Below, one piece after another: positions 52,269-63,811 of a stretch of 64,000 nucleotides of DNA. This stretch comes from Heliocidaris tuberculata. Taxonomy: Eukaryota; Echinodermata; Echinoidea; Camarodonta; Echinometridae. Made by a program: the position numbers and the translations under genes. The notes under the pieces were generated by a model. It did not search any database, was not told the origin of the DNA, and was given only the letters and a program-made list of their open reading frames with translations. The stretch covers positions 58,470,587 to 58,534,586 of the forward strand of contig CM046832.1 of NCBI GenBank assembly GCA_025618425.1, written 5' to 3'. Position 1 is the stretch's first letter. Every line of letters begins with the position of its first letter.

Positions 52269-54116
52269 ATGGATGTTCTGATTAATTGTAAATTGTTCTC
52301 CCTCAACGTGAAAGGGATTAGGGACAGGGATAAAAGGGAACGCATCTTTTTGTGGTGTAAAGATAAAGGGGCGGATATCGTTTTCCTACAAGAAACTTTT
52401 AGTACTAGGGATTGTGAGGACAAGTGGGCTTCAGTGTGGGAGGGTTCCAGTTATTTTAGTCATGGTTCTAATCACAGCAAAGGAGTTCTCGTTTTAATTG
52501 CGCCGAGGGTAGATATTGAGATATTGCAAGTCTTAAAAGACAGTGAGGGTAGATATATTTTTATAGATTGTAAGTTTCAAGGTGTTAGGTTGATTTTAGG
52601 CAATGTGTATTTTCCAACAAGAAATTTTGAGAATGATCAATTGCAATTTCTTCGAAAACTACGCAATAATCTGGCTAAGTTAAATAAAGATAAATACCCG
52701 GTTATAATAGGTGGCGATTTTAACATGATTAGGGACACTGAATTTGATTATAACGGGCAGTCTTTAAACAGGATCTCGAAAAGATTTAATCGAGAATTTG
52801 AAAAATTCATGGAAGAATTGAAGCTTTCGGACATTTGGAGATGTAGGCATCCCTTAAAAAGGCAATTTACTTATATGCAAAAGAATCCCTTTATGCAAAG
52901 TAGACTAAATTACTGGATAATATCGGAATGTCTAGAGGAAATGGTTATGAAGTGCGATATAATTCCATCTGTTGCCCCTGACCATCATTCAATATTTTTA
53001 CGCTTATTTGACAAAACAATCAATAAATCGAATGAAAGAAAGGGGTCATATTGGAAATTCAACAATAGTCTGTGTGAAAATGAAGATTATGTTAGAGAGT
53101 TAAAGAAGAAAATTTGTCAATTAAAAAATGAACTACAAACAGAAATAAAAGACAAGAGGTTGTTATGGGATTTTTTGAAAATGAAAATTCGGAGCTTTAC
53201 ACAAAAATTTTCGAAAAAATTGGCTGATCAAAGAAGAAGAATAAGAACAGATTTAGAAAAAGAAATACAGTTTTTAGAACAACAATTGACGGAAAGCACT
53301 AATGCAAATATTTTAGAAAAATTGGAAAATACCAAAGAGAAATTAAAGGAAGTTTATAGCTATGTTAATGAAGGAATTAGGATTCGATCACGGGCCTCGT
53401 GGTACGAAAGTGGAGAAAGGGATTCGCGTTATTTCAATCAGTTGATGCAAAATAACAAAAGAAAAAGTACTATTAAGAAAATTAAAACCTCAGATGGTGC
53501 TATCTGTAGCGATGAAAAAAGGATAACTGAAGAAATCCGGAAATTTTACAGTAGATTGTACGGTAAAGTAGAGTACGAGTGCTCGGATAACTGTTATGAT
53601 AGTTTTTTTCAAGGTTTACCGAAATTGACGGAAAAATCTCGAGAATACTGTGAAGGATCTATAAGTAATAAAGAATGCCTAGAAATCTTAAAAGAATTGA
53701 AACAGAATAAATCACCTGGAAATGATGGTCTTTCTGCAGAATTTTATTGTACCTTTTGGCCGGACATTGGAGATTTAGTTAAAGATGCCTTGAATGAAGC
53801 ATATAGATCAGGAGAATTAGCATCTTCACAAAAACAAGCAGTAATTACGTTAATCGCTAAAGATGGGAAAGATCCCTTTTCATTGAAAAATTATAGACCT
53901 ATTTCCCTTCTTAATGTCGATTATAAAATCTTAACAAAAGTCTTGGCTAAGCGAATCAAGAAAGTATTAAATGAAATCATTATGGGAGATCAGGTGGGTT
54001 ATATGAAGGGGAGGAATATTGGTGAGGCCATTCGCATTATAGATGATATTTTTCATACATCCCGTTACAATTTATATGGTTTTTTTGTTGGCTACAGACT
54101 TCGAAAAAGCTTTTGA
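52269..54116 (+). pseudogene. LINE ORF part 1: endonuclease and start of reverse transcriptase
   Basis: 615 codons from an ATG. Endonuclease about residues 8-245, the Lys/Glu-rich linker about 260-400, and the RT fingers from about 480. The frame leaves the RT consensus at the T7 run around residue 605 and ends 10 codons later. Before the stop it still reads DQVGYMKGRNIGEAI, an RT motif. Confidence 0.88.
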
Positions 54117-56076
54117 CTCGGTTTCACGTCAATTTCTTCAAAAAGTTCTGTCGTCGTTTGGTTTTGGTCAATCTTTTCAAAAGTGGGTTAAAGTTTTATA
54201 CACGAACACTTTAAGTTGTGTATTAAATGAAGGAAGGTCCACTGGTTATTTCAGAGTAGAAAGGGGAGTAAGGCAGGGAGACCCTCTTTCTCCGTACCTT
54301 TTTATCTTATGTATTGAAGTAATGGCACACAAATTACGAACAGATAAATTGGTTGAAGGAATTAATTTTGGAGATAAGGAAACTAAACTAGTACTTTATG
54401 CGGATGATATGACAATTTTTGCCCGCAATGAAAAATCAATTAATAGGTTAAAAGTACTATTTGCAGACTTCGAAAAACTTTCTGGACTGAAAATAAACAA
54501 CGAAAAAACTAAAATATTAAGGTTGGGTTTATGCCAACGTTTAGATTGTGATTTTTCTTTTGGCGAAATAGTTGACTTTCTTAAGGTTTTAGGGGTTTTC
54601 TTTTCCCTTGATGAACACAAGAAAGAAGATCTAAATTACAAAGAAATCTTAAGTAAAATAAAAACACTTCTAAATTTTTGGAAGCAAAGGGATTTAACGC
54701 TCATGGGAAAGATTCAACTATTGAAGGTGCACATTTATTCTAAAGTTCTTAATCGGGCGTCACTTACTCCTGTTCCAAAATGGGTTTATGATTCACTGGA
54801 TGAATTAACTTTTGATTTCATATGGAAAGGAAAGACAGATAAAATCAACAGAAATACAATGTTCTTAGACTATAAGCAAGGGGGATTAAAGATATTAAAT
54901 TTTTCTGCACAAGTGAAATCGCAGCGAATTATGTGGATTCAAAAACTTTTAAATAAAGATGAAGACATGAAATGGAAACAATATTTTAATTTTGTCACTA
55001 AACACCTGGGTGGAGATTTAATATTTTCATATGACTATATACCAGGTTTATTAAAAGTGACAGCTCCACAATTTTATATGGATTTATTAGAAGATTGGGT
55101 GAATACGACACATATAAGGAGTGTAGATATTGGTGATATGGTAATTTTCAATAATAAGCTTATTCGATATAAAGGAAGTTGTTTATACGATAAGAGGTTG
55201 TACGACAAAGGAATTTACAAATTAAAACACATTCTGGAAAACGATGGTAAACTAAAATGTGACAGACATTTTGTCGATTTAGGTGTAGAAGTGAATGACA
55301 TTGAAAAGGTCAAGCACATTTATACTTGTTTACCCTTTTGCTGGAAAAATAATATTAGAATGGAAGAAAAAAATAATTCTGGAACTGATTTCACTTTGGG
55401 AAAGAAAACAACTAATATATCTGATGTAAAATCAAAACAAATCTATGTACAATTAATAAAGAGAGATGGATTTAAACCTTTGGTTTTTGAGAGAATTGGA
55501 AGGAACTATGGTTTTTCCTGCAAGGAAATAGAAAACATATTTTTAAGACTAAGACAGTGTACACTCAATAGTCGACTAAGAGAGTTTCAGTTCAAACTTA
55601 TACATAATATATTATATACAAACCATCACCTCTTCCGTTTTGGTCTTGTCTCGACTAACCTATGCTCATTTTGCGAAAAAGAAGAAGAAACATATAAACA
55701 TTTATTCTATACTTGTGAATTTGCACAATCAGTGTGGGAAAGGTGCACGAGATTTTTAGATTTTGAAATACATAACTGTAGTTGGGAGGAAATTCTGTTT
55801 GGGAAGGAGGAGAGAAATAAAGGAAAACATCAATTATTGAATCACGTTCTAATTCTTGTTAAATATCTGATTTATAGAAATAGAGAACTTAAAAAACCAC
55901 CTTCATTTAATGAAATGAAGAATAGTATTATAGGGGATAAAGTAGAAGAAAGGAAATTGGCAGCAATGAGGGGGACTCTTACTATTCATTTTGCTAAATG
56001 GGAAAACCTGAATATTAGACAAACAATTGGAACCCAGAGCCAGTCGTCCACCGGTAAAGGGGGGGGGGGGGGATGA
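54080..56076 (+). pseudogene. LINE ORF part 2: reverse transcriptase palm to C-terminal knuckle
   Basis: Open in the neighbouring frame from 54043; consensus starts at the T7 run with ATDFEKAFDS. It holds RQGDPLSPYLF, YADDMTIF (catalytic Asp pair), the thumb, WKxRxLTLMGKIQ-type helix and the CxxC zinc knuckle. It ends in five Gly encoded by a G12 run. Confidence 0.88.
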
Positions 56077-56857
56077 GGGGGGAGGTCGGGTAGGGTAGGG
56101 TTAAAAGAAACAAAAAACTTTTCTCTCAGGACAACAGTACAAAGGAAGTATAAGTTACTACATTGTAAAACAATAATTGTTGGATTATACAACTGGATAT
56201 GTTTATTTCAATAAGATTTATGTTTTTTTTTGTTTTTGTTTTTGTTTTTTTTTCTCTGGAAATATGAATTTTTGTTTGCAACTATGATGTATGGAAATTG
56301 ATCATGTAAGGAAAAAAAAACGTTTGTAAGTTTGAGAATTAAGAGTATATGATTAAGGATATCAATTAATTTATCCACAGTTATTGTTTATGGAAATTTT
56401 TCAATATTCAAGTAATATTAATTTCTTTTGAAGCCTTTTGTTAGACGAAAATGTATACTGTTTAAAGAATATTATCATATTTGCTGTTCGTGTTATATGC
56501 GATGATTGTAATTTGTACCATGATTGTAATTTGTTTCAAGAGAGAAAAGAATAAAAACTGATTATAAAAAAAAATTAAAAAAAATGCTGGCTTGATCGAG
56601 CCTTTAAAGTTGATGAACATTTGACTCATGATCGGTAAATCATTAAATTGTTTCTAGCGTAATTGTAAAACAACTGTTTTCGATTTGTCACCAATTTGTC
56701 ACTCTATATTCGATAAACATACAAATGTTCGAGTCAAAGGGGCCCTGACGGGGATGGGAAAGGGTATCGACAAGAATATCTTCATCACCATCATACTGTA
56801 CGTCCTATGACAAAGAAAGATAGCTATGACTCTGTATGAGCTCTCCTTTCTACCCAG

Positions 56858-57105
56858 AAGTTTCGCTGAATGGAACCTGCTCACCACCGAAATCAGAGAA
56901 TCTACATCTGTCGACTACTTTTGAAGGCGAAATTAAAATCCAAATTTCAAATACCTACCCCTGCTGGACCAACAGCAATTGCGTCTGGAACAGCGATATA
57001 CGGGACAATATACAGTATTGGAGTTTGATTGCAGTAACAAGCAGAAGTAGAAGGCACTCACAAATCACAAAAACCGATTTTTCTGATGTCTACGATTCAT
57101 CATGA
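56858..57105 (+). CDS. candidate isolated terminal exon of an unknown gene
   Basis: A pyrimidine tract ctctcctttctacccag precedes about 81 open codons ending in TGA. Read in phase after the acceptor: VSLNGTCSPPKSENLHLSTT, FEGEIKIQISNTYPCWTNSN and so on, with three Cys and a composition richer in GC than the neighbourhood. I recognise no family. No partner exon is apparent, so it could be a pseudogene fragment, or the end of a gene whose other exons were not seen. Confidence 0.3.
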
Positions 57106-57491
57106 TCTTTTTCCACAATATTTTGTATTCAAAATACAATTATATTTTCATACTAAAATATATTATATTACTTCACAATTTTTTTTTTATCTTTACCTAT
57201 TTTCTAATGACCAGTTTTTCCAATATACAATATAGGATTGATTTCAAATACCATCTTTTTCTTGGTAATATGTTTATTATCACAGTTCAGCTTCTGTCAT
57301 CTAATCAACGATACAGTATATAATTATTGAAATGACGGCCGAAAAGTGAACCAATTTTCTTGTGGCAATGGGATAAAATAAATTATTGACAAACATGGCA
57401 TTAAAAGATACCTCCATCATCGTAACGCAGTAGACCGATCGGCCGTTTTTAAATAAACGTTTGTTTTTTAAAATAAATCTAAACTTATATA

Positions 57492-58537
57492 CAGTGCGTA
57501 TAAAAAAGTATACCCAACTTTGGTAGCTCCATATAAGATTTAACATTCTCTGTGACCTTGAGATTTATTTCATGGTAAAGAGTAACTAATAATGATACCT
57601 TATTCATAATTTTCCTGTCACGGATGACTGAGCACCAGCTATTTCAAGAAGGTGTGTTAAAAACCTCTTGTACCAAGTTCTGGCTGAAGCAAGGCGTGTG
57701 TTTCAAAACCCATTCAGGCCACAATACAGTAATTATTTCAGTCTGAAAACAATTGCGAAGCTTTTTCGAAATTGACTTCGTACATCTGAGTAGAAAAAGT
57801 ATAAATATCAACTCAAATTCCTGAAAATGCTTCTTACAAGCAAAATTTGTGATACTTTTGTCATTATGACACAATTGGATCTTCTGAATCCTTTGTTCAA
57901 GGTGAGTCCTTTTTCATCGACTCATTCAAAGAGGACAAAAATTATTTTATTTGGGATATCTTTATTATGAAAGTCCACTGTTAACTAATTTGTTAGTTAT
58001 CCTTGGTAGTTATCTTTCCTTGCATTTCATTAGTCTTTGAGGTTGGAAAACCACTAGATTTCGAGATACATACCCTATTGAGTCAAGATGGTGCAAATGA
58101 CAAATCAGCAGAGCGTTTTTGTGGCAAAATGAGAACATAAGACTAGAACTTTGCAAGCTGTTAAAAATGAATTAAGATTAGCTTATGAATTGAATCCATG
58201 CCCTGTGAAAGCATGGATATCTTGAATCATTTAACCATGAATCATTGAATGCGCGAACGAAAAATGACGTTTCAAAGGATTTTAGACCAAAGTAACACAG
58301 GTGCGTGGTTTGACACACAATTGTTAAATCAGCCCAAACTTGGAACAAGGAGATTTTGATGAATCTTTTTGAAAATCATGGTGCTCAGTCATCCGTGGCA
58401 GCAAAGTTACGAATAATGTATCATTAGACAGATAATTAGTTACTCTTTATCATAAAATTAATATCAAGGTCAAAGAGGATGTGAAATTTTTATATGAGGC
58501 CACTAAAGTTGGGCATATTTTTTTTTGATACGCACTG
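57492..58537. mobile_element. Tc1/mariner-like element with long inverted arms, copy 2
   Basis: Terminal CAGTGCGTATAAAAAAGTAT and (reverse complement) CAGTGCGTATCAAAAAAAAA, flanked by TA (57490-57491, 58538-58539). Arms of about 200 bp carry gactgagcaccagctattt and ctcttgtaccaagttctggc and their inverses. The interior aligns with copy 1 reversed. Without coding capacity. Confidence 0.85.
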
Positions 58538-58539
58538 TA

Positions 58540-59076
58540 TAACGTTTAAGTGTCGGATAAGGGACAATTAATAAAATGAGAACAGAACAAGGACGCAGTT
58601 GTTTTGTATGAGGAAGGGATTAGCTTTGAGAAGTTAAATACATTTTCTTGTCAGAGTGTTGAAATATAATATAAAATGATTTTAGCCGAGGAGCCCTCAC
58701 GAAATATGTCCGTAACCATGGTAACAGGCAAATATCTAAGATAACTACTATTTATGCTGGTCTTCGGCCACTTAAGACAAAATCCTATTTCATGACACTT
58801 AATTATAGATTTAATTTAACCTTTTACTCAAATCATGGATGTCCATATTGTCACTGTTTAAGCTAAAGAAAAACCCCGAAAAAAATACAGAGCTGCCATG
58901 CGGCAATATCAATTTTCATTTTCCCTGTCTAGCTTGGAGATGGTTTTCAGCATAGCAGTGCTGGTCTTCGGCCACATGTACAAACCAGTGGTCCTATCCA
59001 GCGTCCCACGCCAGAGCTCCTCACATGCAATCCGGTCGAAAGCGATATCAGACACTGACATCGCAATACATACGGG
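58540..59076. other. intergenic stretch, nothing recognised
   Basis: AT-rich sequence; the part 58890-59080 is richer in GC and open for 66 codons on the plus strand without recognisable similarity. Confidence 0.35.
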
Positions 59077-59246
59077 CAGTGGCGCAAATCCATTTTAAAA
59101 TACGGGGGGGGGGGGGGGGGGTTACCACATGATTTAACTTTTGTACCTGTCCGAAATGTCCGAAAATTTTCTGACAAAAAAAGAAGAAAAGGTTATCACA
59201 TTTTTAAAAATTATTATTCATTTATTTATCTTTTTTTTTTTTTAAT

Positions 59247-59277
<31 letters not shown>

Positions 59278-59359
59278 TTTTTTTTTTGGGGGGGGACATT
59301 GGCCTATCTTCAAAATCGTGGGAGACATGTCCCCCTGCCCCCCTGGATTTGCGCCCATG
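59077..59359. mobile_element. hAT-type MITE with CAGTGGCGCAAATCC ends
   Basis: Right end reverse-complemented is CATGGGCGCAAATCCAGG. Flanks CATACGGG (59069-59076) and CATACGGA (59360-59367) agree at seven of eight. The interior has a G19-type run and a (TTTA)n tract. Confidence 0.78.
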
Positions 59360-59367
59360 CATACGGA

Positions 59368-61200
59368 GCTCTCGCGTGTGTCTATACACTGATTGTTGGT
59401 GACTGCAAAATTCGATCGGACACTTAGGTGCTTACGACACACTAAAAATCCAGATCTAAAAACTGAAAAATTCTTGAAATACAGCTCACTTTTTTTTAAC
59501 CATGTCGCCTTACGGACAACCTTATTCTACTTGAGTAATCATTGCAACTTTAGGAGAAATGTAATGTATCAAAGTATGATTTAGATATATAAGGAATGAT
59601 ATTATGGGCCCAGCACAACCCTGAAGTATAAAAATCCAATGAAGAATCCTAAATATCCGCCGTTTATGCTGAATTTGAAAAATGTCATGGATTTTAATGC
59701 TTAGTAGCATTAGTGTACGATTTTGCTATACCAGAATGTAATAACGACCCAATTAAAAAATATATATCTATATGGTAAAACAAAATCCGGCATATGGACG
59801 ACGGGAAGGTGGGGCAAGACAGGACACAGGGCAGTCCTATAGGACTGAATCGCCATGGATTACAATTAGAAATATAAATATACAAATTGACAAAAAATTA
59901 CCTCAAAATACGATGTGATAGCAATGATGGAAATAAGAAAGAGCTAAAGTAAAATCTTTGGAAAACAAAAATCTGCATTTTACTTCATGTTCATCATGAT
60001 TCCTAATGAAAACTCACCGACTTTTATTACTGTTTGCAGATGATGAGATTATGTTACGTTCATGCACAAACTAAAATGTCTTTTAAAAAATTCATGATAT
60101 TCGGTAATTCATTGCACAGAGAAGGCCTACTAATTAGAGTTGCTATACCGGATTAATTGTCTTTTGAGACGTTTCCTGCAATGCTCTAGAGCTTATCACA
60201 CCGGAAACAGAGTTATAGGCTATTATGTTGTTACATTATCCAGAAAATACGAGAAAAAAAAAAAACAACAAAAACAAATACACAATCATAAATTGTTATA
60301 AATATCGTTCATGTTCCCGGATGTAATCGTTTAATGAGTTTGCCATCCTTTATTCCACGAGGCCAATGTACTATTGTTCTGAGGGGTATTTCCATTTCAA
60401 ATATTATTCAGATATATCGTGTCTAAGTTAATCACAATTTTGTCATGTAAACCACCAAATGATATTTACAAGGGTTAACCTTATTTATCATGTACTAGCA
60501 ATATGTTTGCTCAATTAGCAATCTCTTCTCTTCTCGACGCGGCAAATGAAAATCACATATTAGACCCATCAACTTGAAGTCTGAATAAGTCTGAAAAAGC
60601 GAAGTAAAAATACATCTCTTACATAGGCTACGAAAACACCTAGGATTTGGTAGAACGCCTTGCCACGATTCTTTTATGTCTTTTATTTTTGTCCTGGCTG
60701 AAATGCAGTTCCTTTCACAGTGACTGCTATCCAAGCAAACTTTTTGATCAAAGTGAGGGTGCCCTTTGCAGATATTATTTTAAAAATCATTTATTGTCCC
60801 TATATAACCGGCTTTTTATTTTCTAATATGAAAAGCAACGTGCTATGATCACGTTGATTTCATTTAGCAACAAAATTTATGCATCCTATGAAATGATTTA
60901 ACCCGAAAAGGTTGTTTTTATTATATTGGATGGCGGCCATTTTGGATTTTTGCATTTTTTCACGAGTACCTTTAAAAAATCGCGAGGGCTCCTCGACTAA
61001 TATTGATTAGAAAGCTATAAGGAGTGTTCATGCCAAATTTGGTGCTTTTGTCCGAACCCGAACCCACCCCACTATTTCTGGTACCTAGCGAAACCAAGGA
61101 GTTAATTTGCCAAACCGGGCTTTTCTACAAATATTTTGTCTTGTGTATTACGTAATCATACCAGGGTTATGTTATACTTTGTGTAAGAATGGGGTTGTAC
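59368..61200. other. intergenic stretch, nothing recognised
   Basis: AT-rich, no exon, RNA gene or repeat family that I can support. Confidence 0.4.
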
Positions 61201-61209
61201 AAGGCTTTA

Positions 61210-61340
61210 TTTGAATAATTTATTCGAATTCCTGCCACAGGACTAACGTCCTTTGGCAAGACATTAATCTACATTTGCCACACTCAACCCAGGTGAGGTA
61301 AATGGGTACCGGTATAGGAATCACTTCCTTTGAAACTTCA
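61210..61340 (+). mobile_element. SINE body-like fragment
   Basis: The string tcctttggcaagacattaat followed by ctacatttgccacactc, aacccaggtgaggtaaatgg and gtaccgg resembles the body of tRNA-derived SINEs common in marine animals. It shares the ctt-g-g-c-aag-ca-t layout with the SINE at 29203 in the opposite orientation. No tRNA head is visible. Confidence 0.4.
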
Positions 61341-61547
61341 GTACCTTCATTATAGGGCAACTATACTGACCCGGGGTAATAATCCAAGCTGTTTGGAAGT
61401 GCATAAGGCATTGGTCAATTCTGTTATGAGACGAGCTCTGTGATGATTATGACCGGAACTGTAAACTTGATCATGTGACTTTGGAAGCAGGAAGCCAATT
61501 TTCATTGGTCCAGCTGATACACACGTGACCTTAATTAACCATGGGCC

Positions 61548-61700
61548 GCGGAACCGGGGGGGGGGGGGGGGCTGCAACCCCCACTTCTTTGAGTAGACAC
61601 GTTAAAAAAATCTCAGAAAAAAGGCTCCAAAATTGTTTATAATGAGTGAAATCAGATCAGCCCCCCACTGTACAATAATTTATAATAAGAAATCTGCCCC
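61548..61700. mobile_element. G-run element, copy 1
   Basis: A G16 run, GCTGCAACCCCCAC, then aatgagtgaaatcagatcag and a short C run. It aligns with 63217-63350, showing a shared repeat whose ends I cannot fix. Confidence 0.5.
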
Positions 61701-62382
61701 ACGACTGCATGTAGCTCAGATTGTATACCCACTTGTCTTTATCCTGCAGCTTCAATACTCAAGGTAGGGTGTCAAACACAGCGACAAACAAATAAATTCA
61801 CGAACTTGTTATGCCCCTAGTTCCTAGAAGTTACTCCATTATGGCTGTTGACTTTTACGTCAGTCTTGACCTCTAGGTCAGAATCCAGGGGCCTGTAACA
61901 TAAAAAGATAAATCAATCTTACGACTGATATCAATCGTAAGTCTATGGCAAACCATGTACTGATGAGTTACAATTGATCGTAAGATTGATTGTATCTCTT
62001 TATATTAAGCCCCTTTCACAATTGGTCTGCGACCGTTTGCGACCATTTGGTCGCACGACAGGCTGCAACAGACTTCAATCGCCATCGATCTCATCAGGTT
62101 GCAGAAAGGCATTCACAAATGCAACAGCGGTCGTAAAACAAAAGCGACTAGAAGAGACCGTTGCACGAGTAAGTCGCATTTGCTCGCATATGCTCGTGCG
62201 AGTGGTCTTGCGTTCACATGCGAGTGTTGCACGAGTGATTGCGAGTGGCTTGACGCCAATCACAATAGTCGCACGATCGATTGCATGGTCGTGCGAGTGG
62301 ATGTGAGACCATGCGATCGCTCGTGCGATTGAATGAGACCGGTGCAAGTGGTCGTGAGAGTATTCGTGCGAGTGGCGTGGGG

Positions 62383-62418
62383 TATAAAAACCCCCTCGAC
62401 AATTGACCGGTAGTCAGT
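62383..62418 (+). promoter_or_regulatory. TATA box and initiator of the element-internal gene
   Basis: TATAAAAA at 62383-62390, flanked by GGGG and CCCC, is followed at the usual 25-30 bp by TAGTCAGTTT, an initiator-like motif. The next ATG, 62446, starts the small ORF. Confidence 0.5.
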
Positions 62419-62445
62419 TTCAAGTTGGCCTTCTTAATAGTCAAG

Positions 62446-62547
62446 ATGCCAAAGAAGAAAGTTACAAAGAAGAGAAAGTTGTTAGAGGAGGGCCCTGTTG
62501 CAGAGGATCATCTCCATAGTCCCCCTATATATACCCCCGAGGAATAG
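62446..62547 (+). CDS. 33-codon ORF with nuclear-localisation-type N-terminus
   Basis: The context tcaagATGc is acceptable. It begins MPKKKVTKKRKLLEEG, a run of basic residues like classical mono- or bipartite nuclear signals, and ends in an acidic and proline-rich part (PPIYTPEE) before TAG. Fifty-five bases separate it from the TATA box. It may be the remaining 5' end of a lost transposase or DNA-binding gene of the autonomous element. Too short to match a family. Confidence 0.4.
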   Translation: MPKKKVTKKRKLLEEGPVAEDHLHSPPIYTPEE

Positions 62548-63216
62548 TCGCATACAGTCTCATACAGTCGTGCAACGGTAGTACAACGTTGTAAGATGTG
62601 CTGCGATCGGTCGTGCAACAGTCTCATGGTCTTATCACAATCGCACCCATTCGCAAGACTGGTCGCTATAGGTCGCTAGCGCACGTGCGAGTGTTGCACG
62701 ACCTCCAGCCCACCCACTGCGACTATTGAGTCGTGCGAACTTTCGCATCTAATCGTGCAACGTTGTGCAACACTCATACGAGAATCGCACGACTGGTCGT
62801 ACGACTTAATGCGAGTGAATCGATCGCATCTGGTCGTGTCTGGATTTTGAGCATGTTCAAAGTTCAGATGCGACCAGTCACGACCGCCTCAGGTTCGTGC
62901 GACCGCCTGCAACGAATGCGAGTGGTCGCAAGACACCAAGCGATCGGTCGTGCAACACCCCGAAAAATCTGTTGCAGGCGGTCGCAAAATGGTCGCAGAC
63001 CAATTGTGAAAGGGGCTTTACAGGCCCCAGAACATACAACGCTATATTCACAGACATGATTCAAGCGGGGAATCCCAACTCATTGACATTATTTGTGCGG
63101 CTGTGCGCTCAATGCATTATCTATGAATGTGCAACGCAGTCTAAACATGAAAAATATTCAACAACAATATTACATGCTGCCAATTCTACACGGAAGCGCA
63201 GGTTTATATTTTTTGT

Positions 63217-63307
63217 CAAGGGGGGTGGGGGCTGCAACCCCCACACTGTGTCATAAAACTTCGGAAAAAGGTTAGAAAATTTCCATTAATGAGTGAAATC
63301 AAATCAG

Positions 63308-63352
<45 letters not shown>

Positions 63353-63380
63353 ACTTTCAAAAACGCTCAGCGGCCCCTGT
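63217..63380. mobile_element. G-run element, copy 2, with C45
   Basis: GGGGGCTGCAACCCCCAC, then ttaatgagtgaaatcaaatc and 45 C at 63308-63352, ending near CAGCGGCCCCTG. Homologous to 61548-61700. Confidence 0.5.
63308..63352. repeat. C45 homopolymer
   Basis: Forty-five consecutive C, the longest of more than a dozen G/C runs in the window. Confidence 0.95.
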
Positions 63381-63811
63381 TACTTTACGGGCCGTCTGTT
63401 GATCAGATCCTAATGATTATTCAACAAGACTGGTTGGGATCATGAATGTTGCCGGTTCTAGCTTACAACGCCAAGTAAGAAACAAGATACCGACTTTGGA
63501 GGAAGAAATAGTTGAAATTAATGCTGGTCGACGTACATAGAACTTTTAAAACCATAACATATTAGGATTAAGAACGAAATCTTGATTTATCACACCTTGT
63601 AAACAATTTGTTTAGGGCAAACATTACTAACTTCGGAGATTACAGCTGGAACTATTGTAGAGTCCACGGTCAGCTATAAGTTTTAAAGCCGCTTATATAG
63701 GTACAACATGCGGACAGTATACACCTAATTATAAGCACTCTTGAAACTGGACAAGACTTCACCATCCCGCTTCATATATTGATTGACTCACGTAGCTGTA
63801 TAGGATTGACC

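Larger units (their letters stand above)
52269..56586 (+). mobile_element. L1/Tx1-type LINE, near full-length second ORF with one frameshift
   Basis: A single protein of about 1,260 codons is split into two overlapping frames. First comes an AP endonuclease (FLQETFS, GGDFNMI, APDHHSIF), then a coiled-coil-like Lys/Glu-rich linker, then reverse transcriptase (NKSPGNDGLSAEFY, YRPISLLNVDYKIL, DFEKAFDS, VRQGDPLSPYLF, LYADDM, GLKINNEKTKI) and a C-terminal CxxC-H-C knuckle (CSFCEKEEETYKHLFYTC). The 3' UTR ends at an AATAAA and an A-rich tail. No ORF1 is seen upstream, so the copy is 5'-truncated or lacks it. The break is at the T7 run 54080-54086. No target duplication was identified with confidence. 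Confidence 0.9.
62008..63017 (+). mobile_element. PIF/Harbinger-like non-autonomous element
   Basis: The two ends are perfect inverse copies for 27 bp, starting AGCCCCTTTCACAATTGG, and each is flanked by TTA (62005-62007, 63018-63020), the 3-bp TWA duplication of PIF/Harbinger elements. The arms and interior are packed with GTGCGAGTG, TCGTGCGA and GTCGCACGA motifs in both orientations. In the middle is a TATA box, a short leader and a 33-codon ORF. Transposase is absent. The superfamily call rests on the duplication and the ends only. Confidence 0.7.
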
